Assembly: GCA_963833655.1 (NCBI GenBank)
Contig: CAWHYL010000004.1
Location: 310,001 to 374,000, forward strand
Origin: 3-1-20CM-4-69-9 sp963833655
GTDB lineage: Bacteria > Actinomycetota > Thermoleophilia > Gaiellales > Gaiellaceae
Direction of reading: 5' to 3'
Length of the DNA stretch: 64,000 nt
Under the pieces are notes generated by a model. It was not told where the DNA came from. It saw nothing but the letters and a program-made list of their open reading frames with translations, and ran no database searches. Shown piece after piece: positions 32,132 to 39,740 of the stretch. How positions within the stretch are numbered: the first letter of the stretch is position 1; each line of letters starts with the position of its first letter. A program made the position numbers and the translations under genes.

Positions 32132-35100
32132 TCAGCGCACGGTGCCTGCGAAGTAGCGCCGCGCGAGCGCCCACGCCTGCCTGCCGATCGTCGAGCCGAG
32201 CGAGCGCCCGGCGGCGTCGTCGACGGCAGTCTGCGTCCCGGCATAGAGACCGGAGCGCCCTTCCTCGTCCGCAAGGCGCCGATAGCGGGCGCTGCCGGTC
32301 TCCGCGGTGAGGATCGCGGCGGCCGCGCGCCCGAAAGCGCTCCCGTCCGAGACCCAGCCGGGATACGGCGGCGTGACGATTCCGGCGCGGGGCAGCCAGC
32401 GCGTCCCCAGGACCCAGCCCCGGGCAGTCCGGACGGCGATGTCGCCGATGTGTCCGGCGAGCGCGGGCGTCCTCGACGCCTTCGTGATGCGCTCGGCCAG
32501 CCCCGGGACGAGCGGCAGCTGACCGTTGAACGCGAGCTGGCGGATCATCGAGATCGGTCGAACGGACTGATACCTCCGCTTCGCGCCCCAGGTCGCGACG
32601 GCGGCGTCGTGGAGCGCGCCGTTGAGCGCGAAGTAGAGCTTCACGTCCGAGGCGAGCCGCTGCGCCCGCGAGCCGCGCTGCTTGCGCGCATTCGCGATCC
32701 CATTCCAGCGCGCGGCCGACGCTTCTCGCCCGTTCCACCGCGCAGCGATCGCCGCCCCTCCGGGCCGCGAGCTCCAGCGGATCACGTTCACTGCAGCTCG
32801 CTTGTACGGCGCCGAGGTCGAGTTGCCGAGGGGCGGCGGCCCCGGGTCGACGGGCACGCCGTCCTTCGCCCGAGCAAGGGCGAAGCCGCGAACGTTGCCC
32901 CACTGCGAGCCGACGAACGACTGGATCTCGGCGGCGACGGGCAGCCCTCCCTTGACGACGATCTGGCCGAAGGCAAGCGGCTGCCAGAACGTGCCGTCGT
33001 GCATCACCGTGCCGGGTTGCGACACGACCAGCGGCTCGTTCACGGGCAAGTAGCTCGAGTCGACGTAGTGCTCGCGCTCGAGCGAGCCGTCGCGCCGTCC
33101 GAACGCGATCGCCGCTGCGGCGATGCGATTGCCGAGCGCGGCGGGCGAGTCGCCCCGCGTGCTGACGAAGCCCGGTTGGTAGCAGAGCGAGCGCAGGGTC
33201 GCCGTCAGGCGGCGGAATGCGGAAGCGACGTCGGCTCCGTACGATGCGCGCCACAGGAGCAGCCGGTACGCCGCGTAGCTGATCGCGGCCTCCTGCGCAG
33301 ACTCCACGTCGCCTGCCCGATGCTTCTCCTTGACGAAGTAGCCGGTTCCCTTCGGCTCGTACGCGACCCACGCGTCCCACATCGCCGCCGAGAGATGGAA
33401 GAGGTTGCGGGCCTGCAGCGCGGGGCTGTCGTTCGCCGTCGCGACGGCGAGCGCCGCCTCGTCCCAGACGCGCGCGGCCGAGCGACCGGGCCGGGCCGCC
33501 GGGCTGCAATTCGACCGGACGTAGGAGCTCGGCGGCGGCGCGACCTTCGCGCTGCGGGCGCCCGGCGGCTGAACGACGACGAGGCGGTCCGCGCGGACGT
33601 CGGTGAGCCGCCGCTCGCCCCCGCCCGGGAAGCGGACGACGAGGCTGCGCACCGAGGTGGCGTCGCCCAGGCCGAAGTGGAAACGCGGATCTTCGGAGGA
33701 CAGGTAGCTGCTGCCGGCATGCAGCTCCTGCACGAGCTTGCGGCCGTCGGGCAGCTCGACCGTCGCGACCGCTCCGGGTGAGAACCTGGCCGGCTTGACC
33801 TCGAGCCAGTGACCGGCGGCACCAGAGCTCCGAAGGAGCACGAGGCGACCGCCGACCGAGCCGACGGCGACGTCGACGGTTCCGTTGTTGTCGTAATCGG
33901 CCGCCGCGAGCCCGCGGCCGTTCACGGGCGGAGCTCCGGCGAGCCCGGCGAGGCCGACGTTCGCGAACCGCCTGGACGTCCCGTTCGCAGAGAGATCGGA
34001 CAGGACCCGCGTCGGCCCGGCGTCCTTGGCGAGGCTCGTGACGGGGATGTTCCCGTTCGCGAGGACGAGGTCCGGCCGGCCGTCGAGCGCGAGGTCGACC
34101 CAGGACGCGCCCCAGCCGGCCGAGCCGGCATACGCGGATCGCAGTGCGGAGCGCGCGTCGCGGAACGCCGGCCCGTTCGACCCCGCGCGCCGCCGAAGCA
34201 GAGCGTAGGGCTCTCGCCGGGAGTTCGTCACGAAGAGGTCGAGCCGGCCGTCGCCGTTGTAGTCGCCCGAGGCGATGCCCATTCCCGCGTACGGATCGTC
34301 GACGCCCTCGGCCGCACCCCGCTCCACGAAGCGGAAGCCGAGCCCCTTCGGGTCGGCGGCACGTCCGCCGGGCCACGGGACGTTCTCGTACAGCTGGTTC
34401 GGGTCCTCGTCGTTGGCGACGTAGAGGTCGGGCCGCCCGTCGCCGTTGTAGTCCGTGAACAGCGCGCCGAGGCCGTGCCGGAAGTCCGTCGACTCGATCC
34501 CTGCTTGCACACCAACCTCGCGGAACGTCGCATGTCCGTGCTTGTCGTTTCCCTCGTTGAGGTAGAGCAGGTCGCGGACGCCCGCGTAGTTCGACGGGAA
34601 GCCGCTGACGGCCGTCGTCACCGGGGAGTTGAGGTCGGTGTAGCCGGCGACGAACAGATCAGGGCGGCCGTCCCCGTTGACGTCCGCGACGGCCGCGCCG
34701 GTGTGCCAGCCGAATGGCGTGATCCCGGCAGCCTGCGCGCCTTCGGTGAACGTCCCGTCGCCGTTGTTCCAGAGCAGCTTGTCGTAGGCCGCCGTCGTGA
34801 CCAGGAGGTCGGTGTAGCCGTCGCCGTTGAAGTCCGCGGCGACGCAGCCTTCGCCGCGGACGGCGAGGTCCGCACCCGACTGCTTGCTCACGTTCACGAA
34901 CGAGCCCCGGACGTTGTGGAAGAGCGCGCTCCGAGGGAGCCCGCCCTTGCTCTCCCAGCGACTTCGGTCGGTCGTGGCGAACGAGTTGACGACGAACAGG
35001 TCGAGCCAGCCGTCGTTGTCGTAGTCGAGCCAGCAGACGCCTCCTCCCATCATCGCCGTCATGTCGTTCGAGACGCCGAAGCGGAAGGCGCCCTGGCGGA

Positions 35101-36751
35101 AGTCGAGCCCCACCTGGGGTGCGACGTCCTGGAGGCGGACCGAGGCGAGCGGGCCCCTTGCGCGAACGACCACCGCGCGCGCGGCCGGCATCGCCGGCGT
35201 CGTCCTCGTCCTCGCGCCCCCGACCCGAACGATGACGTAGTGGCCTTGCTGGAGCGCGACCTCGGCCGATTGCTTGAACGACGTCGGCGCATGGCGGCGC
35301 TCGAGCTTCGCCGGCCGGCCGCGATAGTCGGCAAGCTGCTCGGTCCCGCTGATCGACGCGACGATCCTCGGCGGGCCCTGGCCGTCTCCGCGCGTCAGCG
35401 CCAGGTCGACGTGCGAGATGCGATACGTCGGCACCGAGATCGAGCCGCCGGCTGCGGCCCCGATCTGTCGGCGAAGATCGACGAGCCAGGCGCCGCCGGC
35501 ACCCGCGCCGGCGCGCTGCGGGTCGCGGAGGCGCAGCGCCGCCGCGTTGGCACTGAGATCCAGGACGATGTCACGGGCGATCTGGTCTGCCGTGGCGGAA
35601 TCGACGCGGGCCGACACCCCGTCGGTCGCGACGACGCTCACCTCCGGCAGAGGCTGGTTGCCCGGCAGCGCGCCCGCCGTCGCAGTGTCGGGCCGTGCCG
35701 GGATCCCCGCCACCACGACGAGCCCGGCGAAACCGGCCGCGCCGAGCGCCAACGCGGCGGGCGAGACCCAGCCGTGCCGCATCAGCCCGCGCGCCCACGG
35801 CCACGCGCGGTCGTCGGCGGACCCGGCCGCCGGAAGGAGACGTTCCAGCAGCGGGCGCGCCGCACAGACCAGGGCAAGCGCCGCCAGCACGGCGACCTTC
35901 GTCGCGTACTCGGTCGTTCGCGGTGCGATCAGGAGCGTGGCGAGGAGGCCGACGCAGACGGCGTACACGACCCGCGCGACGCGCCCCTTCGGGATCGTCA
36001 TCGGGTCGGTGATCATGAAGAAGAGGAAGATCAGGACCTCGGGCGAGGTCACGAGCAGCCACCAGAACGACCAGCCCGTGATCGGCCCGAGGTGCCAGCG
36101 CGCCGTCATCGAGTGGCCGCTTGCCGCGAGCACGGCGATGCCGGCTGCGAACGACAGCCAGAAGCCTCCGGCGATGACGAGCAGTCGCAGCCGCGACAGG
36201 ATGGTCAGGCCGCCGAGGACGATGAGCGCGATCGCCAGCGCGAGCCAGAGGGACATCGGGCCCCACCAGAAGTCGAGTGGCTCGGCGCGGCTCCTGCCGA
36301 GCACGAGGAAGCAGAGCACGAGCCCGAAGTTCGACGGATTGAAGATGTGGCGGCCGCGCCAGCGGATCAGGTGCTTCGAAAGCAGCGAGGCGGCCGCCGT
36401 CGCCGCGAAGATCCAGGCGCCGTGGAGGCTCCACCAGTCGCCGTGCGGCGTCCCCGGCACGCGCAGGATGAACGCGACGCCGTTGCCGGTGAGCAGCGCG
36501 CTCGCCGGCCACATGATCACGTGCTGCCGGAAGAAGGCGATTCCGATCTCGAGGACGCCGCACGTCCCGATCGCGACCAGGATCTGCGCGATCGACAGGC
36601 TGAAGCCGAAGGCCGTCTGCCCGAGGACCTGCAGCGTGATGATCACGGCCGCGAGATGCAGGCGCGGGTCGCGGTACTTGGGCAGCAGGACCGGGTATTG
36701 GGTTCCCCGGATCGTCAGCACCGGCCCGCCGGCGATCGCTGGCGCGCTCAT
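32132..36751 (-). CDS. Giant fusion: UnbU-like membrane domain, FG-GAP/ASPIC-UnbV, haloperoxidase-like domain
   Basis: Single reading frame of 1539 codons. Residues of about 25-360 are a polytopic membrane domain of the UnbU/RnfD-NqrB type (LTGNGVAFILRVPGTPHGDW, HIFNPSNFGLVLCFL). About 370-560 is a soluble beta-rich part. About 560-1040 has seven calcium-type FG-GAP repeats, such as DYDNDGWLDLF, DFNGDGYTDLL and DYNGDGRPDLYVANDEDPNQ. About 1050-1110 is an ASPIC/UnbV domain (HFGLGDATSVRSLVVRFPGG). About 1120-1539 resembles vanadium-dependent haloperoxidases (WGAKRRYQSVRPIS) but lacks the catalytic histidines. UnbU and UnbV names come from enediyne clusters, where they are usually separate proteins. 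TACGAT seven bases before ATG suggests a leaderless mRNA. Confidence 0.85.
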   Translation of the reverse strand: MSAPAIAGGPVLTIRGTQYPVLLPKYRDPRLHLAAVIITLQVLGQTAFGFSLSIAQILVAIGTCGVLEIGIAFFRQHVIMWPASALLTGNGVAFILRVPGTPHGDWWSLHGAWIFAATAAASLLSKHLIRWRGRHIFNPSNFGLVLCFLVLGRSRAEPLDFWWGPMSLWLALAIALIVLGGLTILSRLRLLVIAGGFWLSFAAGIAVLAASGHSMTARWHLGPITGWSFWWLLVTSPEVLIFLFFMITDPMTIPKGRVARVVYAVCVGLLATLLIAPRTTEYATKVAVLAALALVCAARPLLERLLPAAGSADDRAWPWARGLMRHGWVSPAALALGAAGFAGLVVVAGIPARPDTATAGALPGNQPLPEVSVVATDGVSARVDSATADQIARDIVLDLSANAAALRLRDPQRAGAGAGGAWLVDLRRQIGAAAGGSISVPTYRISHVDLALTRGDGQGPPRIVASISGTEQLADYRGRPAKLERRHAPTSFKQSAEVALQQGHYVIVRVGGARTRTTPAMPAARAVVVRARGPLASVRLQDVAPQVGLDFRQGAFRFGVSNDMTAMMGGGVCWLDYDNDGWLDLFVVNSFATTDRSRWESKGGLPRSALFHNVRGSFVNVSKQSGADLAVRGEGCVAADFNGDGYTDLLVTTAAYDKLLWNNGDGTFTEGAQAAGITPFGWHTGAAVADVNGDGRPDLFVAGYTDLNSPVTTAVSGFPSNYAGVRDLLYLNEGNDKHGHATFREVGVQAGIESTDFRHGLGALFTDYNGDGRPDLYVANDEDPNQLYENVPWPGGRAADPKGLGFRFVERGAAEGVDDPYAGMGIASGDYNGDGRLDLFVTNSRREPYALLRRRAGSNGPAFRDARSALRSAYAGSAGWGASWVDLALDGRPDLVLANGNIPVTSLAKDAGPTRVLSDLSANGTSRRFANVGLAGLAGAPPVNGRGLAAADYDNNGTVDVAVGSVGGRLVLLRSSGAAGHWLEVKPARFSPGAVATVELPDGRKLVQELHAGSSYLSSEDPRFHFGLGDATSVRSLVVRFPGGGERRLTDVRADRLVVVQPPGARSAKVAPPPSSYVRSNCSPAARPGRSAARVWDEAALAVATANDSPALQARNLFHLSAAMWDAWVAYEPKGTGYFVKEKHRAGDVESAQEAAISYAAYRLLLWRASYGADVASAFRRLTATLRSLCYQPGFVSTRGDSPAALGNRIAAAAIAFGRRDGSLEREHYVDSSYLPVNEPLVVSQPGTVMHDGTFWQPLAFGQIVVKGGLPVAAEIQSFVGSQWGNVRGFALARAKDGVPVDPGPPPLGNSTSAPYKRAAVNVIRWSSRPGGAAIAARWNGREASAARWNGIANARKQRGSRAQRLASDVKLYFALNGALHDAAVATWGAKRRYQSVRPISMIRQLAFNGQLPLVPGLAERITKASRTPALAGHIGDIAVRTARGWVLGTRWLPRAGIVTPPYPGWVSDGSAFGRAAAAILTAETGSARYRRLADEEGRSGLYAGTQTAVDDAAGRSLGSTIGRQAWALARRYFAGTVR

Positions 36752-36783
36752 CGAGGCAATCGTACTGTGATGAACTACTCACC

Positions 36784-37041
36784 TTGGCCGCGCCGGCGAC
36801 CCGATACGACACGCTCGTCGAGCGATTGCGCGAGGCCGCGCAACCGGAACGGGAGGCTCCGCCTGAGCTCGGGCCCTTCCTGGACAAGGTGCGGAAGAAC
36901 GCCTACAAGGTCACCGATGCAGACGTCCAGGCACTGAAGGACGCCGGGTTCTCGGAAGATGTCATCTTCGAGCAGACGGTCTCGGTCGCGGTCGCCGCCG
37001 GCCTGGAGCGGCTCGACGCGGCGCTGGGGGCACTGCCATGA
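36784..37041 (+). CDS. Short CMD/AhpD-like helical protein
   Basis: Protein of 85 residues resembling the helical second half of carboxymuconolactone-decarboxylase/AhpD proteins: VRKNAYKVTDADVQALKDAG, then FSEDVIFEQTVSVAVAAGLE and RLDAALGALP. No Cys is present, so it has no redox centre of its own. TTG start at 36784 (no ATG or GTG in frame). Its stop overlaps the ATG of the selenoprotein gene (ATGA), so it may be a subunit partner. Diverges from the giant fusion gene 32 bases away. Confidence 0.7.
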   Translation: MAAPATRYDTLVERLREAAQPEREAPPELGPFLDKVRKNAYKVTDADVQALKDAGFSEDVIFEQTVSVAVAAGLERLDAALGALP

Positions 37042-37634
37042 GACTGCGGTGCCTGGAAGAAGGCCACGATCCGCGCGAGGCGGTCCACCTCGACGCCATC
37101 CGCGCTCAGCGGGGGACGGACCCGCCCGACGTGCTGAAGACGCTTCATTACCGGCCCGAGCTTTTCGGACGGCCATTTTCCGACACGCTCGACCTGGCGA
37201 TGAACGGCCCGTCCGACTGGAGCGTGGGGGAGCGCGAGCTCTTCGCGGCGTTCGTCTCCTCGCTCAGTCAGTGCCCGTTCTGAACGGCGTCCCACGGCGC
37301 GGTCGCGTCGTACGCGCTCGGGGAGGAGGTCTGGGAGGCGGTGAGACGTGACTGGCGCAGCGCGCCGGTCGACGAGCCTCTGCGCGCGACCCTCGGCTTC
37401 CTGGAGAAGCTCACGTTGCGGCCGGAAGAGCTCCGGGCGGAGGATGCCGAAGCCGTCCTCGCAGCCGGCGTCCGCGAGGATGCACTCGTCGATGCGATCC
37501 ACATCGGCGCGCTCTTCACCATGATCGTCCGCCTGGCCGACTCGTTCGGCTGGCGCGTCCCTCCCGATCGTGACCTCGCTCGCGCAGGGGCGAGACTGGG
37601 ATCCAGCTACGCGTTGCTGAATGAAGCTCGCTGA
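37038..37634 (+). CDS. AhpD/CMD-like selenoprotein with CxxU motif (in-frame TGA at 37281)
   Basis: Conceptual product of 198 residues if TGA at 37281-37283 is read as selenocysteine. The reading frame is open on both sides of this TGA and the family homology continues across it: ELFAAFVSSLSQCPF, then U82, then TASHGAVASYAL, giving C79-P-F-U82-T-A-S-H86. This is the CxxCxxxH redox motif of AhpD-type peroxidases with the second Cys replaced. A SECIS-like stem-loop follows at the right distance. The downstream half (LTLRPEELRAEDAEAVLAAG, DALVDAIHIGALFTMIVRLA) is the second CMD helical unit. Alternatives are a Cys-to-stop mutation or a sequencing error. Likely a thiol/selenol peroxidase or oxidoreductase; cotranscribed with the genes on both sides. 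Confidence 0.8.
37284..37311 (+). promoter_or_regulatory. Candidate bacterial SECIS element
   Basis: Starting right after the in-frame TGA: 17 bases precede an apical GGTC (37301-37304). ACGGCGC (37294-37300) pairs with GCGTCGT (37305-37311), seven pairs including one G-U. A short stem capped by GGUC about 17-18 bases after UGA is the arrangement of the E. coli fdhF SECIS recognised by SelB. Confidence 0.7.
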
Positions 37635-38010
37635 CGCGCGGGCCATCGTGGCTTTCGTCGTCCGGGAAGCGCCTGGTCCCGTTTCCGTCTTCGTCGCGGA
37701 CTCGCACGGCGAACTCGTCGCCGCCGCGACGATGGACGGCGCGGCGCCCGACACGCGCCTCAACGCGCGGCGCAAGGCGTACACGGCGGCGCGAAGCGAC
37801 GCACGCTCGACGAGAGAGCTCGCGGAGAAGGTGCGCGACGACGCCGTGGAGCGCGCGAGCTTCGATCCGTTCTTCACGTTCTTCCTCGGCGGCCTCGCCG
37901 TGTTCGACGGCGAGTCACGGGTCGGCGCCGTCGGCGTGAGCGGCTTGGCCGGAGAGGTCGACGAGGACTTGGCGCGACGGGCAGTCGAGGCCGCAGGGCT
38001 GGCGGTCTGA
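37621..38010 (+). CDS. GlcG/HbpS-family haem-binding-like protein
   Basis: Protein of 129 residues of the GlcG/HbpS (DUF336) family: KLADARAIVAFVVREAPGPV, VFVADSHGELVAAATMDGAA, the ARRKAYTAARSDARST helix, and GGLAVFDGESRVGAVGVSGL, the family's C-terminal hallmark. HbpS of Streptomyces binds haem and senses redox stress; other members have unknown roles. ATG 37621 lies 14 bases inside the selenoprotein gene, so the three genes from 36784 form one redox operon. Confidence 0.82.
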   Translation: MKLADARAIVAFVVREAPGPVSVFVADSHGELVAAATMDGAAPDTRLNARRKAYTAARSDARSTRELAEKVRDDAVERASFDPFFTFFLGGLAVFDGESRVGAVGVSGLAGEVDEDLARRAVEAAGLAV

Positions 38011-38014
38011 GCAG

Positions 38015-39055
38015 CTAGTCGTCGGCGAGCACGAGCGTCGCCTTGCCGCCGCGATGCTCGAACGCTTCCGCGAAGCGGTCGAGCGGCACCCGGAGGTCGA
38101 CGAGTCGCTCGAGCGCCTCGGGCAAACGCTCACGCGCCCGGTCGAGGTCGGCGACGGCTGCGAGCCAGTCCCGACGCTGCGCGTTGACGCTCCCGAAGAG
38201 CACCTGGTTCCGCAGGATCAGGTCGACGCCGAGCACCGGGCCGTCGATCTCGACCTTCTGCTCGCGCGGGTCGATGCCGAGGATGCACGCCACGCCGCTG
38301 CGGCGAAGCCGGCGCAGCGCCTGTGCGGCGACGTGCGCGTCACCCGCCGCTTCGACGACGAGGTCGAACGTTCCGAGCTCGGAGAGGTCGGCGCCGCGCG
38401 TCGAGACGTAGTGCGCGCCGGACTGCTCGATCGGCTCGTTCTCCGGCTCGAGCGATGCGGTCCACACCTCCACGCCCGCTAGGCGCAGGAGATACGTCAT
38501 CAGCTGGCCGATGGCGCCCGCCCCGATGACGAGCGCGCGCTCGAGCTGCCACGGCTGCCGGCCGCCGATCGTCCGCGCGTGCCGCAGCGCGCGCTCGCAG
38601 ATCGACGCCGGTTCCGCGAGCACGCCGAGCCGGCCCAGCGAGCTCGGGATCGGAATCAGCTGCGCCGGATCCTCTGCGACGAGCTCACGCGCGTAGCCGT
38701 GCAGGCGCGTGATGCCGCGCTCGCTGTAGTCGCCGGTGAGGCACGAGTCGGGCGAGTCCTCGGCGCAGGCGAGGCACTGGCCGCACCCGCGCCGCACCGT
38801 CGCGGTGACGAGCTGGCCGCGCTCGAAGCCGTACCCGCTTCGATCGACCACGCCGAGCGCCTCGTGCCCGAGCACGAGCACCGGCTCGTCGGCAGGTGCG
38901 ACTCCGAACACGCCTTCGGAGATCTCACGATCGGTGCCGCAGACGCCGACTTCGAGCGTGCGCACGAGCACCTCGCCCTCGCGCGCCTCCGTTCCCGGAA
39001 CCTCTTCGACACGCGTCGTGCGCGCGTGACCCGGCTCGGCGACGAGCGCCAGCAC
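38015..39055 (-). CDS. Zinc-type medium-chain dehydrogenase, glucose 1-dehydrogenase-like
   Basis: NAD(P)-dependent sugar dehydrogenase of 346 residues. VGVCGTDREISEGVFG and LGHEALGVVDR hold the catalytic zinc ligands; RGCGQCLACAEDSPDSCLTG is the structural zinc site; the nucleotide-binding motif is ALVIGAGAIGQLMTYLLRL. The CGTDREI form and the RGITRLHGYARELV segment match archaeal-type glucose 1-dehydrogenase, which also accepts galactose and xylose. GTG start, one base after the SDR stop. End of the minus-strand operon that begins with the dehydratase gene. Confidence 0.88.
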   Translation of the reverse strand: MLALVAEPGHARTTRVEEVPGTEAREGEVLVRTLEVGVCGTDREISEGVFGVAPADEPVLVLGHEALGVVDRSGYGFERGQLVTATVRRGCGQCLACAEDSPDSCLTGDYSERGITRLHGYARELVAEDPAQLIPIPSSLGRLGVLAEPASICERALRHARTIGGRQPWQLERALVIGAGAIGQLMTYLLRLAGVEVWTASLEPENEPIEQSGAHYVSTRGADLSELGTFDLVVEAAGDAHVAAQALRRLRRSGVACILGIDPREQKVEIDGPVLGVDLILRNQVLFGSVNAQRRDWLAAVADLDRARERLPEALERLVDLRVPLDRFAEAFEHRGGKATLVLADD

Positions 39056-39056
39056 G

Positions 39057-39740
39057 TCAGGCCGCGGTGAGCCCGCCGTCGATGACGAGCACGCTCCCGG
39101 TCATGAAGCCCGCCGCGTCCGACGCGAGGTAGGCGACCGCTTCGGCCACCTCCTCCGGTGTCCCCAGCCGGCCCAGCGGTTGCCGCGCGGTCAGCTCGTC
39201 GAGCGACTCGCCCGCGTCCTCGACGAGCCGGTGCACCCACGGTGTGTCGACGGTGCCCGGACACACGGCGTTGACGCGGATGCCGTCGCCGACGTGGTCC
39301 ACCGCCAGCGCACGAGTCAACGAGACGACCGCGCCTTTCGATGCGCAGTACGCAGCGCGCTTCCTCAGCCCGACGATCGCCGCGACCGACGCGATGTTCA
39401 CGATCGACCCGCCGCCGCGCGCGATCATCGTCGGGATCGCGTGCTTGCAGCAGAGGAACGTCCCGCGTGCGTTCACGGCGAAGACCTCCTCCCAGGCGTC
39501 GAGCGGCGTCTCCGGCGCGGTCGTCGTCGAGCCGACGCCGGCGACGTTGACGAGCACGTCCAGGTCACGAACGACGCGCGCCACCTGTGCCTCGTCCCTG
39601 ACGTCGAGCTGCACATCGGTTCCGGTGATGTCGGCGGCGACGACTGTCGCATCCTCGGATTCGAGCAGGCGTGCGACTGCAGCGCCGATACCGGAGCCGG
39701 CGCCTGTGACGAGCACCCGCTTGCCGGCGAAGCGCTTCAT
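39057..39740 (-). CDS. Short-chain dehydrogenase/reductase
   Basis: Classical SDR of 227 residues. VTGAGSGIGAAVARLLESED is the TGxxxGIG cofactor loop, LVNVAGVG the NNAG-equivalent, SVAAIVGLRKRAAYCASKGA holds Ser-Tyr-Lys catalytic residues, and VCPGTVDTPW follows. Asp at the end of the second strand (VVAADITGTD) favours NAD. Between sugar dehydrogenase and dehydratase genes it is probably a sugar or sugar-acid dehydrogenase. ATG 39740 overlaps the dehydratase stop by four bases. Confidence 0.88.
   Translation of the reverse strand: MKRFAGKRVLVTGAGSGIGAAVARLLESEDATVVAADITGTDVQLDVRDEAQVARVVRDLDVLVNVAGVGSTTTAPETPLDAWEEVFAVNARGTFLCCKHAIPTMIARGGGSIVNIASVAAIVGLRKRAAYCASKGAVVSLTRALAVDHVGDGIRVNAVCPGTVDTPWVHRLVEDAGESLDELTARQPLGRLGTPEEVAEAVAYLASDAAGFMTGSVLVIDGGLTAA

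Noticed and set aside
33809..36937. 1042-codon plus-strand open frame opposite the giant fusion gene
   Set aside because: Arg/Asp/Glu/Val-rich translation without any domain; the minus strand has clear FG-GAP and membrane domains.
37038..37283. Reading the selenoprotein region as two independent short genes (37038-37283 and 37341-37634)
   Set aside because: Same frame, one continuous CMD family alignment across the TGA, a motif cut exactly at its second redox residue, and a SECIS-like hairpin right after.
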